From contig NZ_CP019239.1 of the NCBI RefSeq assembly GCF_001955715.1, positions 1,922,001-1,986,000 on the forward strand: a DNA stretch of 64,000 nucleotides, given 5' to 3'. Below the pieces are notes generated by a model. It had not been told where the DNA came from, made no database searches, and saw nothing but the letters and a program-made list of their open reading frames with translations. The position numbers and the translations under genes are program-made. Of this stretch, positions 33,002 through 42,279 are shown one piece after another (the first letter of the stretch is position 1; every line of letters begins with the position of its first letter). The stretch is from Rhodoferax saidenbachensis (GTDB lineage: Bacteria > Pseudomonadota > Gammaproteobacteria > Burkholderiales > Burkholderiaceae_C).

Positions 33002-36000
33002 TTATTGGCCAGTAGTCACCGCCTCTACCACGGGCTGTCCCAGGCTCTTGAGAATGTCGCGCACCATTTGCGCACGGTCTTTCACCTCGGGCAGCTCGCG
33101 CTCGATGCGCAGCTTTTCATTGCCGGCCAGCTTGATGTGTTTGTTCTTCTGGATCAGGCCGATGATCTTCATCGGGTCGATCGGCGGGTTTTTCTTGAAG
33201 GTGATGCTGATCACGCCGGGCGCCGCGTCCACCTTGACCACGCCATAGGGCTTGGCGATGACGCGCAGGCGGTGCACGTCGATCAGCGTCTGCGCCTGGG
33301 GTGGCAGCTTGCCAAAACGGTCGACGATTTCTTCGAGCAGGCTGTCGATCTGGTCGGGGTTCTTCGCCGTGGCCAGCTTCTTGTAGAACGACAGGCGCAG
33401 GTGTACATCGCCGCAGTAGTCGTTGGGCAACAGCGCTGGCGCGTGCAGGTTGATTTCGGTGGTGACGTTGAGCGGGCTCAACAGGTCCGGTTCCTCGCCG
33501 TTCTTGAGGCAGCGCACGGCCTCGGACAACATCTCGTTGTAGAGCTGGAAGCCCACTTCCAGCATATTGCCGCTCTGGTTGTCACCGAGCACCTCACCGG
33601 CACCGCGAATCTCCAGGTCGTGCATGGCCAGGTAAAAGCCGCTGCCCAGTTCTTCCATGGCCTGGATGGCGTCCAGACGTTGGGTTGCTTGTTTGGTCAG
33701 GCCTTCAATGTCGGGCACCATCAGGTAGGCATAGGCTTGGTGGTGGCTGCGGCCCACGCGCCCGCGCAATTGGTGCAACTGCGCCAGACCGAACTTGTCG
33801 GCACGGCTCATGACGATGGTGTTGGCCGTGGGCACGTCAATGCCGGTCTCAATAATCGTGGAGCACAGCAGCAGGTTGTAGCGCTGGGCGATGAAGTCGC
33901 GCATCACGCTTTCCAACTGCCGCTCCGGCATTTGGCCGTGGGCCACGGCAATGCGCGCCTCGGGCAACAGTTCTTCGAGCTTGGCGCGGCGGTTTTCAAT
34001 CGTCTCCACCTCGTTGTGCAAAAAATAGACCTGCCCACCGCGTTTCAGCTCGCGCAGCACGGCCTCGCGGATTACGCCTGCGCCTTCGGTGCGCACAAAG
34101 GTCTTGATGGCGAGGCGGCGTTGCGGTGCGGTGGCTATGACGCTCAAATCGCGCAGGCCTTCCAGTGCCATGCCCAGTGTGCGGGGGATGGGCGTGGCAG
34201 TCAGCGTGAGCACATCAACTTCGGCGCGCAATTCCTTCATCGCTTCCTTGTGGCGCACGCCAAAGCGGTGTTCTTCGTCAATGATCAGCAGGCCCAGGTC
34301 CTTGAACTTGGTGTCCTGGCTCAGCAGTTTGTGGGTGCCGACCACGATATCGATGGTGCCGTCGGCCACGCCCTTGAGCGCAGCAGTAATTTCCTTGCCA
34401 GAGCGAAAGCGGCTCATCTCTGCCACCTTGACCGGCCACTTGCTGAAACGGTCCACCAGCGTCTGGTAATGCTGCTCGGCCAAGAGCGTGGTGGGTGCCA
34501 GAAACGCCACCTGCTTGCCACCGGTGATCGCGATGAACGCAGCGCGCAGCGCCACCTCGGTCTTGCCAAAGCCCACATCGCCGCAGACCAGGCGGTCCAT
34601 CGGGCGCGGGCTGATCATGTCCTGGATGACGGCGTGGATGGCGGCCTTCTGGTCGGCGGTTTCTTCAAAACCAAAGTCGTTGGCGAAGGTTTCGTAGTCG
34701 GAGGGGCTGTAGCGGAAGGCATGGCCTTCACGCGCAGCACGGCGGGCGTAGATGTTCAGCAGCTCGGCCGCACTGTCGCGCACCTGTTCGGCGGCTTTGC
34801 GTTTGGCTTTTTCCCATTGGCCGCTGCCCAGCTTGTGCAGCGGTGCCTCGTCTGCGCTGACGCCGGTGTAACGGCTGATCAACTGCAACTGGCTCACCGG
34901 CACATAGAGCGTGGCTTTGTCGGCGTATTCCAGGTGCAGGAATTCCTGCAGCTCGGGTTCGCCCTGGGCGTTTTTGTTGCCCAGGTCCAGATTGACCAGC
35001 CCTTTGTAACGACCAATGCCGTGCGCGCTGTGCACCACCGGGTCGCCCAGGTTGAGTTCGCTCAGGTCCTTGATCAGCGCCTCGACGTCGCTGACCTGCT
35101 CCTGCTTCTTGCGTCGGCGTGTGGTGGGGCCAGTAGCAAACAGTTCGGTTTCGGTGACGAAGTCGATGCCGGTCTCTAGCCAGCCAAAGCCGACCGTCAG
35201 CGCGGCGGTGGCAATGCCGAATTTTTCATCGCTGGCCTCAAACTCGGCGAGCGAATCAAACGCCGGCGGGTTGATGCCGCTGGCGCGCAAGAAGTCCAGC
35301 AGACTTTCGCGCCGACCATCGCTCTCGGCCAGCACCAGGATGCGGTGCTGGGTGTTGCGCGCGTGGGTTTTCAGCGCAGCCAGCGGGTCTTCGGCACCGC
35401 GCACCACGCTCAAGGGGGGCAATGTCTCGATATCCACATAGTCCGTTCGCCCTGAGCCATCCAAGTCCGTTCGGTCTGAGCCTGTCGAAGACCTCGCGAG
35501 CCCTTCGACAGGCTCAGGGCGAACGGGGATTGGTCGGATCGCCAGTTGTGCATGCGCATTGGCGCGGGCGTAGAACTGCTCGGTACCCAGGAACAATGTC
35601 TCAGGCGGCAGCGCCGGGCGCTCGGGGTCGCCCTGCACCAGGCGGTAGCGGTCCTTGGTGTCCTGCCAGAAGCGCTGGAAGGCCGGTTCCAGGTCGCCGT
35701 GCAGCACCACGGTGGCATCGGCACCCACGTAGTCAAACACGGTGGCCGTTTCTTCAAAGAAAAGCGGCAGGTAGTACTCGATGCCGGCGGTCGCCACGCC
35801 GTTGCCCATGTCCTTGTAGATGCGGCTTTTGGTCGGGTCGCCGTCCAGCAGCTCGCGCCAGCGGCTGCGGAACTTGGCGCGTGCGTCGTCGTCCATCGGG
35901 AACTCTCGCCCGGGCAGCAGGCGGATTTCGGGCACGGGGTAGAGGCTGCGCTGGCTGTCGGGGTCAAACGTGCGGATGCTGTCGATCTCGTCGTCGAACA

Positions 36001-36559
36001 AGTCCACGCGGTAGGGCACGGGGCTGCCCATGGGGAACAGGTCGATCAGCCCGCCACGTACCGCGTATTCACCGGGGCTCACCACCTGGGTCACATGGCT
36101 GTAGCCAGCCAGCGTCAATTGCGCTTTGAGCTTGGCTTCGTCGAGCTTTTGCTTGACCTTGAACTGGAAGGTGTAGCCCGCCAGAAAGCTGGGCGGCGCC
36201 AGGCGGTACAGCGCGGTGGTGGCGGGCACGATGACCACGTCGGCACCGGTTTCCTTGTCGCGCTGGCTGATACGCCACAGCGTGGCCAGACGTTCGCTGA
36301 TCAAATCCTGGTGCGGCGAAAACGTGTCGTAGGGCAGGGTTTCCCAGTCGGGGAACAGCGCGCAGCGGAGCAGGGGGGCGAAGAAGGCGATTTCTTCGAG
36401 CAGGCGCTGGGCGTCATTCGCGTCTGCGGTGACGATAACCAGCGGCAGACCGGCAGCTTTTTCGCGTTCGCCCAGGCGGGCCAGGAGCAGGGCATCGGCC
36501 GAACCGGCCGGGCGCGGCAGGGTAAACCGCTTGCCGCCTGTGAGTTTAGGTAAATCCAT
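33002..36559 (-). CDS. mfd: Transcription-repair coupling factor Mfd, with repeat insert
   Basis: Mfd (1185 residues) removes stalled RNA polymerase and recruits UvrA. In order: UvrB-like N-domain, CarD-like polymerase-interaction domain (GDPVVHSAHGIGRYKGL), RecG-like helicase with Walker A GDVGFGKTEVA and DEEHRFG box, and the TRCF domain. The start ATG 36559 (MDLPKLTGG) is chosen over an upstream frame to 36760, which lacks conservation. About 30 residues before DIETLPPLSV (RPEPVEGLARSSTGSD and neighbours) are encoded by a type B palindromic repeat. It is divergent from ispD (32 bases). Confidence 0.96.
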   Translation of the reverse strand: MDLPKLTGGKRFTLPRPAGSADALLLARLGEREKAAGLPLVIVTADANDAQRLLEEIAFFAPLLRCALFPDWETLPYDTFSPHQDLISERLATLWRISQRDKETGADVVIVPATTALYRLAPPSFLAGYTFQFKVKQKLDEAKLKAQLTLAGYSHVTQVVSPGEYAVRGGLIDLFPMGSPVPYRVDLFDDEIDSIRTFDPDSQRSLYPVPEIRLLPGREFPMDDDARAKFRSRWRELLDGDPTKSRIYKDMGNGVATAGIEYYLPLFFEETATVFDYVGADATVVLHGDLEPAFQRFWQDTKDRYRLVQGDPERPALPPETLFLGTEQFYARANAHAQLAIRPIPVRPEPVEGLARSSTGSDRTDLDGSGRTDYVDIETLPPLSVVRGAEDPLAALKTHARNTQHRILVLAESDGRRESLLDFLRASGINPPAFDSLAEFEASDEKFGIATAALTVGFGWLETGIDFVTETELFATGPTTRRRKKQEQVSDVEALIKDLSELNLGDPVVHSAHGIGRYKGLVNLDLGNKNAQGEPELQEFLHLEYADKATLYVPVSQLQLISRYTGVSADEAPLHKLGSGQWEKAKRKAAEQVRDSAAELLNIYARRAAREGHAFRYSPSDYETFANDFGFEETADQKAAIHAVIQDMISPRPMDRLVCGDVGFGKTEVALRAAFIAITGGKQVAFLAPTTLLAEQHYQTLVDRFSKWPVKVAEMSRFRSGKEITAALKGVADGTIDIVVGTHKLLSQDTKFKDLGLLIIDEEHRFGVRHKEAMKELRAEVDVLTLTATPIPRTLGMALEGLRDLSVIATAPQRRLAIKTFVRTEGAGVIREAVLRELKRGGQVYFLHNEVETIENRRAKLEELLPEARIAVAHGQMPERQLESVMRDFIAQRYNLLLCSTIIETGIDVPTANTIVMSRADKFGLAQLHQLRGRVGRSHHQAYAYLMVPDIEGLTKQATQRLDAIQAMEELGSGFYLAMHDLEIRGAGEVLGDNQSGNMLEVGFQLYNEMLSEAVRCLKNGEEPDLLSPLNVTTEINLHAPALLPNDYCGDVHLRLSFYKKLATAKNPDQIDSLLEEIVDRFGKLPPQAQTLIDVHRLRVIAKPYGVVKVDAAPGVISITFKKNPPIDPMKIIGLIQKNKHIKLAGNEKLRIERELPEVKDRAQMVRDILKSLGQPVVEAVTTGQ
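35442..35527. repeat. Palindromic repeat (type B) inside mfd
   Basis: The core GAGCCTGTCGAAGACCTCGC (35478-35497) is followed by AGCCCTTCGACAGGCTCAGG, with CCGTTCG and GCGAACGG flanks; an additional half copy precedes it (35443-35460). mfd reads through in frame. Same family as in cobN and at 46344 and 63356. Confidence 0.85.
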
Positions 36560-36591
36560 GGATAGCTTGATTTTAGAATGGGGCAAGCACC

Positions 36592-37338
36592 ATGACTCCT
36601 TCTCCCTCCCATTCCCCCGAATCTTCATCTTCGCCAGACCGCCTGTGGGCCTTGATTCCCTGTGCCGGCACCGGTTCGCGCTCAGGTGCCGATGGCCCCA
36701 AGCAATACCAAGTGGTGGCGGGTCGGCCCATGGTGCTGCACACACTCGCAGCCTTTGCACAAGTGGAGCGTCTGGCAGGCACCTTGGTTGTGGTGTCTGC
36801 AGAGGACACCTTCTTTGACGCCGTCAATGCTACTGTTTTGGTAGCTGCTTGCGGAGGACCCACGCGGGCTGCAAGCGTTTTTAATGGCCTAAACGCCTTG
36901 CTGGAGCAGGGCGCAGCGCCCACCGACTGGGTGCTGGTGCACGACGCCGCGCGTTGCCTGATCACGCCCCAGCAGATCAACGCTTTGATAGATGCCTGCC
37001 TGCCCGATGCGGTAGGCGGCCTGTTGGCCCTCAAGCTGCCCGACACCCTGAAAAGCGAACGCGGTGGCCGCGTGGCGACCACGGTGGAGCGCCACGACAA
37101 ATGGCTGGCCCAGACACCGCAGATGTTCCGCATAGCCGCGCTGCAACAGGCCCTGCTGGCCGCAGGCGACGCGGTGACCGATGAATCCAGCGCGCTGGAG
37201 TTCATGGGCCAGCAACCGCTGCTGGTGGAGGGCAGTGCGCAGAACTTCAAGGTGACCTACCGCCAAGACTTTGCGTTGGCCGAGGCGGTGCTGCACTCCC
37301 GTGGTGCAGCCTTGGGAAGCGGAGCTGAACGTAGCTGA
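36592..37338 (+). CDS. ispD: 2-C-methyl-D-erythritol 4-phosphate cytidylyltransferase
   Basis: IspD (248 residues) makes CDP-methylerythritol in the MEP isoprenoid route. The nucleotide loop LIPCAGTGSRSGADGPKQY (near 22) and HDAARCLI near 119, and TPQMFR near 177 are typical. A type A repeat (36828-36873) encodes NATVLVAACGGP. Its usual neighbour ispF is displaced about 6.4 kb downstream by the liv cluster and cassette-like genes. mfd lies divergent upstream. Confidence 0.93.
   Translation: MTPSPSHSPESSSSPDRLWALIPCAGTGSRSGADGPKQYQVVAGRPMVLHTLAAFAQVERLAGTLVVVSAEDTFFDAVNATVLVAACGGPTRAASVFNGLNALLEQGAAPTDWVLVHDAARCLITPQQINALIDACLPDAVGGLLALKLPDTLKSERGGRVATTVERHDKWLAQTPQMFRIAALQQALLAAGDAVTDESSALEFMGQQPLLVEGSAQNFKVTYRQDFALAEAVLHSRGAALGSGAERS
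36828..36873 (+). repeat. Type A dispersed repeat in ispD
   Basis: GCTACTGTTTTGGTAGCTGC followed by TTGCGG and GGGCTGCAAGCG matches type A up to the core, with a degenerate 3' part. It is marked by A/T-ending codons (GCT ACT GTT TTG GTA GCT) in a GC-rich gene. Confidence 0.65.
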
Positions 37339-37415
37339 CTCTTTTCTGACTCTGCGTCGACTTCGGGGGTTTGCCCTTAGCGTTTTACCCGGGCTTTGCG
37401 CGCAACATCGGCGGG

Positions 37416-38189
37416 ATGACGACAGACTTCATTCTCCAGACGCAAAAGCTCACCAAAGAGTTCAAGGGCTTTGTAGCCGTGGACAAGGTGGACTTGCAGG
37501 TGCGCAGGGGGTCTATCCATGCCCTGATCGGCCCCAACGGCGCCGGTAAAACCACTTGCTTCAACCTGCTGACCAAGTTCATCCGGCCCACGTCGGGCAC
37601 CATCCTGTTCAACGGGCAGGACATCACCAATGAGGCGCCCGCGCAGACCGCACGGCGCGGCATCATTCGTTCATTCCAGATTTCGGCGGTGTTCCCGCAT
37701 CTGAGCGTGCTGGAAAATGTGCGCGTGGCCCTGCAACGCAAATTGGGCACGTCGTTTCACTTCTGGCGCTCCGAAAAATCGCTGGACAGCCTGAACGAGC
37801 GCGCGCTGGAGCTGCTGCGTTCGGTCGATCTGGAGCCCTATGCCTACCTGCCCACGGTGGAACTCAGCTACGGCCGTAAACGCGCGCTGGAGATTGCCAC
37901 CACCATGGCCATGGACCCTGAACTGATGCTGCTGGACGAACCCACCCAGGGCATGGGCCTGGAAGATGTGGACCGCATCCGCCAATTGATCAAGAAGGTG
38001 GCTGCCAACCGCACGGTGCTGATGGTGGAGCACAACATGAGTGTGGTCTCCAGCATTGCCGACACCATCACGGTGCTGCAGCGCGGTGCCACGCTGGCCG
38101 AAGGCCCGTACGCCGAAGTTTCGAAGAACCCCGCCGTGATTGAGGCCTATATGGGCAGTACGGACACCGAACTGGTAGGGGCCCACTGA
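37416..38189 (+). CDS. livG: Branched-chain amino-acid type ABC transporter, ATPase LivG
   Basis: A 257-residue ABC ATPase: Walker A GPNGAGKT (39-46), signature LSYGRKR near 150 in the LivG form, Walker B LMLLDEPTQGM near 170 and H in VEHNMS. It pairs with LivF to drive uptake. ATG 37416 has GCGGG upstream, and the longer frame from 37371 is uncharacteristic. It is first of a livGFKHM-type cluster. Confidence 0.93.
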   Translation: MTTDFILQTQKLTKEFKGFVAVDKVDLQVRRGSIHALIGPNGAGKTTCFNLLTKFIRPTSGTILFNGQDITNEAPAQTARRGIIRSFQISAVFPHLSVLENVRVALQRKLGTSFHFWRSEKSLDSLNERALELLRSVDLEPYAYLPTVELSYGRKRALEIATTMAMDPELMLLDEPTQGMGLEDVDRIRQLIKKVAANRTVLMVEHNMSVVSSIADTITVLQRGATLAEGPYAEVSKNPAVIEAYMGSTDTELVGAH

Positions 38190-38894
38190 ATGAGTGCAAC
38201 ATTTTTGGAAGTACGCGACCTGCACGCCTGGTACGGCGAATCGCATGTATTACACGGCGTCAATTTCGACGTCAAAGAAGGCGAAGTCGTCACGTTGCTG
38301 GGTCGTAATGGCGCGGGCCGGACCAGCACCATGCGCGCCATCATGGGCCTGACTGGCAGCCGCAAAGGCTCCGTCAAGGTAATGGGCACCGAGACGATTG
38401 GTTTGGCCACGCACAAGATTGCGCGGCTGGGCATTGGCTATTGCCCGGAAGAGCGCGGCATCTTCTCCAGCCTGTCGGCGGAAGAAAACCTGATGCTGCC
38501 GCCTGAGCTGTCCAAAGGCGGCATGAGTGTGGACGAGATCTATGCGATGTTCCCCAATCTCAAGGAACGCGCCAACAGCCAGGGCACGCGCCTGTCCGGC
38601 GGCGAGCAGCAAATGCTGGCGGTCGCGCGCATTTTGCGCACCGGCGCTCGCCTGTTGCTGCTCGACGAAATTTCCGAAGGCCTCGCGCCGGTGATCGTGC
38701 AAAAGCTGGCCGAGATGGTCAAGATGCTGCGCGCCAAGGGCTACACCATCGTCATGGTGGAACAAAACTTCCGCTTCGCAGCGCCACTGGCCGACCGCTT
38801 TCTGGTCATGGAGCACGGCGAAATCCAACAGGAATTCACGCAGGCCGAATTGCCCGCGCGCTTGGCCAAGTTGCATGAGTACCTTGGCGTTTAA
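38190..38894 (+). CDS. livF: Branched-chain amino-acid type ABC transporter, ATPase LivF
   Basis: A 234-residue ABC ATPase with signature LSGGEQQ (135-141), Walker B LLLLDEISEG near 155 and H-loop region VEQNFRFA (Gln/Asn in place of His). The Walker A is GRNGAGRT (38-45), with Arg44 where Lys is expected. The gene starts the base after the livG stop. The amino-acid or small-molecule substrate is set by the binding protein that follows. Confidence 0.92.
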   Translation: MSATFLEVRDLHAWYGESHVLHGVNFDVKEGEVVTLLGRNGAGRTSTMRAIMGLTGSRKGSVKVMGTETIGLATHKIARLGIGYCPEERGIFSSLSAEENLMLPPELSKGGMSVDEIYAMFPNLKERANSQGTRLSGGEQQMLAVARILRTGARLLLLDEISEGLAPVIVQKLAEMVKMLRAKGYTIVMVEQNFRFAAPLADRFLVMEHGEIQQEFTQAELPARLAKLHEYLGV

Positions 38895-38928
38895 CTTTTT
38901 CGTACCCATCTACAACGAGGAGACATCC

Positions 38929-40152
38929 ATGAAACTGAAGAAACTGGCGAAACTGGTAACGGCATCCGCATTGACCTGCACCGCTGCATTGACATTCGGC
39001 ACCTCCGCCCAGGCGCAAGTCTCGGGTGACGTGATCAAGATCGGCTTCATTACCGATCTGTCCGGCCTCTACGCCGACATCGACGGTCCTGCCGGTGCAG
39101 AAGCCATCAAGATGGCCATCGCCGATCTGGGTGGCGCGGTCAATGGCAAGAAGATTGAAATTCTGGTGGCTGACCACCAAAACAAGCCTGACGTTGCTGC
39201 CTCCAAGGCCCGCGAATGGTTTGACCAGCAAGGTCTGGACATGCTGGTGGGCGGCACCAACTCGGGCACGAGCTTGGCCATGGCCAAGGTCGCACTGGAA
39301 AAGAAAAAGCCGTTTCTCGCTATTGGTGCCGGCTCCTCTGCGCTGACCAATGACCAGTGCACGCCCTACACCATCCACTATGCGTATGACACCGTCGCGC
39401 TGGCCAAGGGCACTGCGCCCGCCGTCGTGAAGTCTGGTGGCAAGAGCTGGTATTTCCTGACGGCAGACTATGCCTTTGGCACCGCGCTGCAAGCCGATGC
39501 CACCACCGCGGTGACCAAGGCAGGCGGTACCGTTGTCGGCTCGGTGCGCGCACCGCTGGCGTCCAGCGATTTCTCGTCCTTCCTGTTGCAGGCACAAAGC
39601 AGCAAGGCCCAGATTCTGGGCCTGGCCAACGCCGGTGGCGACACCATCAATGCGGTCAAGGCGGCCAATGAATTCGGCCTGACCAAAACCATGAAGCTGG
39701 CCGGTCTGCTGATGTTCATCAACGACGTGCACTCGCTGGGCCTCAAAGCCACGCAAGGCATGTACCTGACTGACAGCTGGTACTGGAACCAATCGCCCGA
39801 ATCGCGCGCCTGGAGCAAACGCTTCTTTGACAAGTTCAAACGCATGCCTTCCAGCCTGCAAGCCGCAGATTACTCGGCCGCGCAGTTCTACCTGGCCGCC
39901 GTCAAGGCCGCTGGTACCGATGATGGTGACAAGGTCATGGCCCAGATGCGCAAGTCCAAGGTCAACGACATGTACGCCAAGGGTGGCTGGATCCGTGATG
40001 ACGGCACCATGATGCACGACATGTACCTGATGCAGGTGAAGACACCTGAAAAGTCCAACACACCTTGGGACTACTACAACGTGGTTGCCACGACCAAGGC
40101 CGAAGACGCGTTCCTGACCAAGGCCGAGTCCAAGTGCGCCTTGTGGAAGTAA
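38929..40152 (+). CDS. Periplasmic binding protein, Liv type (LivK-like)
   Basis: This 407-residue type I periplasmic binding protein has a Sec signal (MKLKKLAKLVTASALTCTAA to AQAQ) and the Leu/Ile/Val-binding fold (IKIGFITDLSGLYADIDGP near 39). Such proteins in Burkholderiales bind amino acids, amides or aromatic acids, so the ligand is not assigned. GAGGAGA precedes ATG 38929; the in-frame start at 38875 overlaps livF and is unlikely. Confidence 0.9.
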   Translation: MKLKKLAKLVTASALTCTAALTFGTSAQAQVSGDVIKIGFITDLSGLYADIDGPAGAEAIKMAIADLGGAVNGKKIEILVADHQNKPDVAASKAREWFDQQGLDMLVGGTNSGTSLAMAKVALEKKKPFLAIGAGSSALTNDQCTPYTIHYAYDTVALAKGTAPAVVKSGGKSWYFLTADYAFGTALQADATTAVTKAGGTVVGSVRAPLASSDFSSFLLQAQSSKAQILGLANAGGDTINAVKAANEFGLTKTMKLAGLLMFINDVHSLGLKATQGMYLTDSWYWNQSPESRAWSKRFFDKFKRMPSSLQAADYSAAQFYLAAVKAAGTDDGDKVMAQMRKSKVNDMYAKGGWIRDDGTMMHDMYLMQVKTPEKSNTPWDYYNVVATTKAEDAFLTKAESKCALWK

Positions 40153-40190
40153 TCTGATCTTGAACTGAACTGCGACTGAACACGATCCCC

Positions 40191-41075
40191 ATGGAAATCT
40201 TCGGCATCCCGATACAGGCCTTTCTGGGCCAACTCCTGCTTGGCCTGGTCAACGGCTCGTTTTACGCGATGCTGAGCCTGGGTCTGGCAGTCATCTTCGG
40301 GCTGCTGGGGATCGTGAATTTCGCGCACGGAGCGCTGTACATGATTGGCGCCTACGTGGCGTTTGTTGCGCTGGACAAATTTGGCATCAACTTCTGGTTT
40401 GCGCTGGTCATCTCGCCGCTGGTGGTGGGCGCGCTCGGTGTGGTCATCGAGCGTACGCTGCTTAAGCGCTTGTACAAGATTGATCCCATCTACGGCTTGC
40501 TTTTGACCTTTGGTCTAGCGCTGATTGCCGAGGGTGTATTCCGTTACTGGTTTGACGTATCGGGCCAGTCGTATCCGGTGCCCGATTTGCTGCAAGGCGC
40601 CACCAATCTGGGCTTTATGGTGCTGCCGAACTACCGCGCGTTTGTGGTGTTCGCCTCCGTCGTGATTTGCCTGTCTACGTGGTTTGTCATCGAGCGCACT
40701 CGGCTGGGTGCTTATCTGCGTGCTGGCACCGAAAACCCGACGCTGGTCCAAGCCTTCGGTATCAATGTGCCGATGATGGTGATGCTGACCTATGGCGGCG
40801 GTTGCGGTCTGGCTGCGCTGGCCGGTGTGCTGGCTGCGCCCATCATTCAGGTCACGCCGCTGATGGGCAGCAACCTGATCATCGTGGTGTTTGCCGTCGT
40901 TGTGATCGGTGGCATGGGCTCCATCCTCGGATCAATATTGACAGGCCTCGCGTTGGGCCTCATTGAGGGTTTGACCAAAGTGTTTTACCCGGAAGCTTCG
41001 AGCATCGTCGTGTTCGTGATCATGGCCATCGTGCTGATGATCCGGCCTGCCGGTCTGTTCGGTAAGGAAAAATAA
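40191..41075 (+). CDS. livH: ABC transporter permease LivH
   Basis: A 294-residue permease with about eight membrane helices and the family stretch LVNGSFYAMLSLGLAVIFG, LGIVNFAHGALYMIGAYV (near 37) and the loop ERTRLGAYLRAGTENPTLVQAFGIN (near 168, given in part: GTENPTLVQAFGIN), where ATPases dock. It forms the membrane channel with LivM; the stop overlaps the livM start by one base. Confidence 0.93.
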   Translation: MEIFGIPIQAFLGQLLLGLVNGSFYAMLSLGLAVIFGLLGIVNFAHGALYMIGAYVAFVALDKFGINFWFALVISPLVVGALGVVIERTLLKRLYKIDPIYGLLLTFGLALIAEGVFRYWFDVSGQSYPVPDLLQGATNLGFMVLPNYRAFVVFASVVICLSTWFVIERTRLGAYLRAGTENPTLVQAFGINVPMMVMLTYGGGCGLAALAGVLAAPIIQVTPLMGSNLIIVVFAVVVIGGMGSILGSILTGLALGLIEGLTKVFYPEASSIVVFVIMAIVLMIRPAGLFGKEK

Positions 41076-42031
41076 TGAGCACGGCTCCCGACAAAACCCA
41101 GAAACTTGGCCGTGTGGTGCTGTGGATCGCACTGGCATTGCTGGTGGCGGCGCCGTTCATTGGCCTGTACCCCGTCTTCATGATGAAGGCGCTGTGTTAT
41201 GCCATCTTCGCCTGCGCGTTCAACCTGCTGCTGGGTTACACCGGCTTGCTGTCCTTCGGGCACGCGGCCTACCTGGGCGCGGCGGCTTACACCACGGGTT
41301 ACCTGGTGCGATCGGTTGGCCTGTCGCCAGAACTTGGCATCATCGCCGGCACGCTGATCGCGGCGCTCTGCGGTCTGGTCATCGGGCTGATCGCCATCCG
41401 CAGGCAAGGCATTTACTTTGCCATGGTTACGCTGGCCATGGCGCAGATGATCTACTTCGTCTTCCTGCAGGCACCTTTCACCGGCGGTGAAGACGGCCTG
41501 CAAGGCGTGCCGCGCGGCAACCTTTTTGGTTTGTTTTCGCTGGCAAACGATACGGTTCTGTACTACGTGGTGCTGGCGGTGTTTGTGGCGGTGTTCCTCT
41601 TCATCATCCGCATCGTGCACTCGCCCTACGGCCAGGTGCTCAAGGCCATCCGCGAAAACGAACCGCGCGCTGTGTCTCTGGGCTACGACGTAGACCGCTA
41701 CAAGTTGCTGGCCTTTGTGTTGTCCACCGCGATTGCCGGACTGGCCGGTTCGCTCAAAACCCTGGTGCTCGGCTTTGCCACGTTGAACGACGCGCACTGG
41801 TCAATATCAGGCGAGGTGATCCTGATGACCCTGCTGGGTGGCCTGGGCACCTTTGCCGGCCCGGTCATTGGTGCCTTCACCATCATCGGCCTGCAGGACT
41901 TCTTGTCCGACCGCGTAGGCTCCTGGATCAACGTGATCATCGGCGTCATCTTCGTCGTCTGCGTGGTTGCCTTCCGCAAGGGCATGGTGGGTGAGCTGCA
42001 GGCTTGGCGGCAGCGTAAGCGCGCTGGCTGA
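41075..42031 (+). CDS. livM: ABC transporter permease LivM
   Basis: A 318-residue permease with about nine membrane helices, LLGYTGLLSFGHAAYLGAAA near 50, the ATPase-docking loop RIVHSPYGQVLKAIRENEPR near 180, and GGLGTFAGPVIGAF near 255. It completes a full Liv-type transporter. A hairpin stands 70 bases after the stop. Confidence 0.93.
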   Translation: MSTAPDKTQKLGRVVLWIALALLVAAPFIGLYPVFMMKALCYAIFACAFNLLLGYTGLLSFGHAAYLGAAAYTTGYLVRSVGLSPELGIIAGTLIAALCGLVIGLIAIRRQGIYFAMVTLAMAQMIYFVFLQAPFTGGEDGLQGVPRGNLFGLFSLANDTVLYYVVLAVFVAVFLFIIRIVHSPYGQVLKAIRENEPRAVSLGYDVDRYKLLAFVLSTAIAGLAGSLKTLVLGFATLNDAHWSISGEVILMTLLGGLGTFAGPVIGAFTIIGLQDFLSDRVGSWINVIIGVIFVVCVVAFRKGMVGELQAWRQRKRAG

Positions 42032-42279
42032 TCGGGCTGTGTTGCCTGAAATTGCGGGTGCAACGCGCCCGTGGTTTGCGCTGACAGGTTTTGGGGCAAT
42101 GACACCTGACTCATACTGTCAGATGTCCGGAAATCGACGGAATCCATGGCCCAAAAGCCCGCAGCATTGAACGGCCAGTCTTTGTGTAGTCGAGAGGTCC
42201 GGTTTGCGGCGGAAGCAGACGGCCGCGTCCGATGTGCGAATTGGTACTATCGGCCACAACCTGACTTTCATCATTCGCT
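42032..42279. other. Intergenic gap after livM with hairpin
   Basis: No gene in 248 bases. GACACCTGA (42101-42109) pairs with TCAGATGTC (42119-42127) at 8 of 9 positions around a nine-base loop, a weak terminator candidate without T-run. No attI or integrase-related motif could be recognised. The following gene differs in base composition from its neighbours. Confidence 0.4.
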
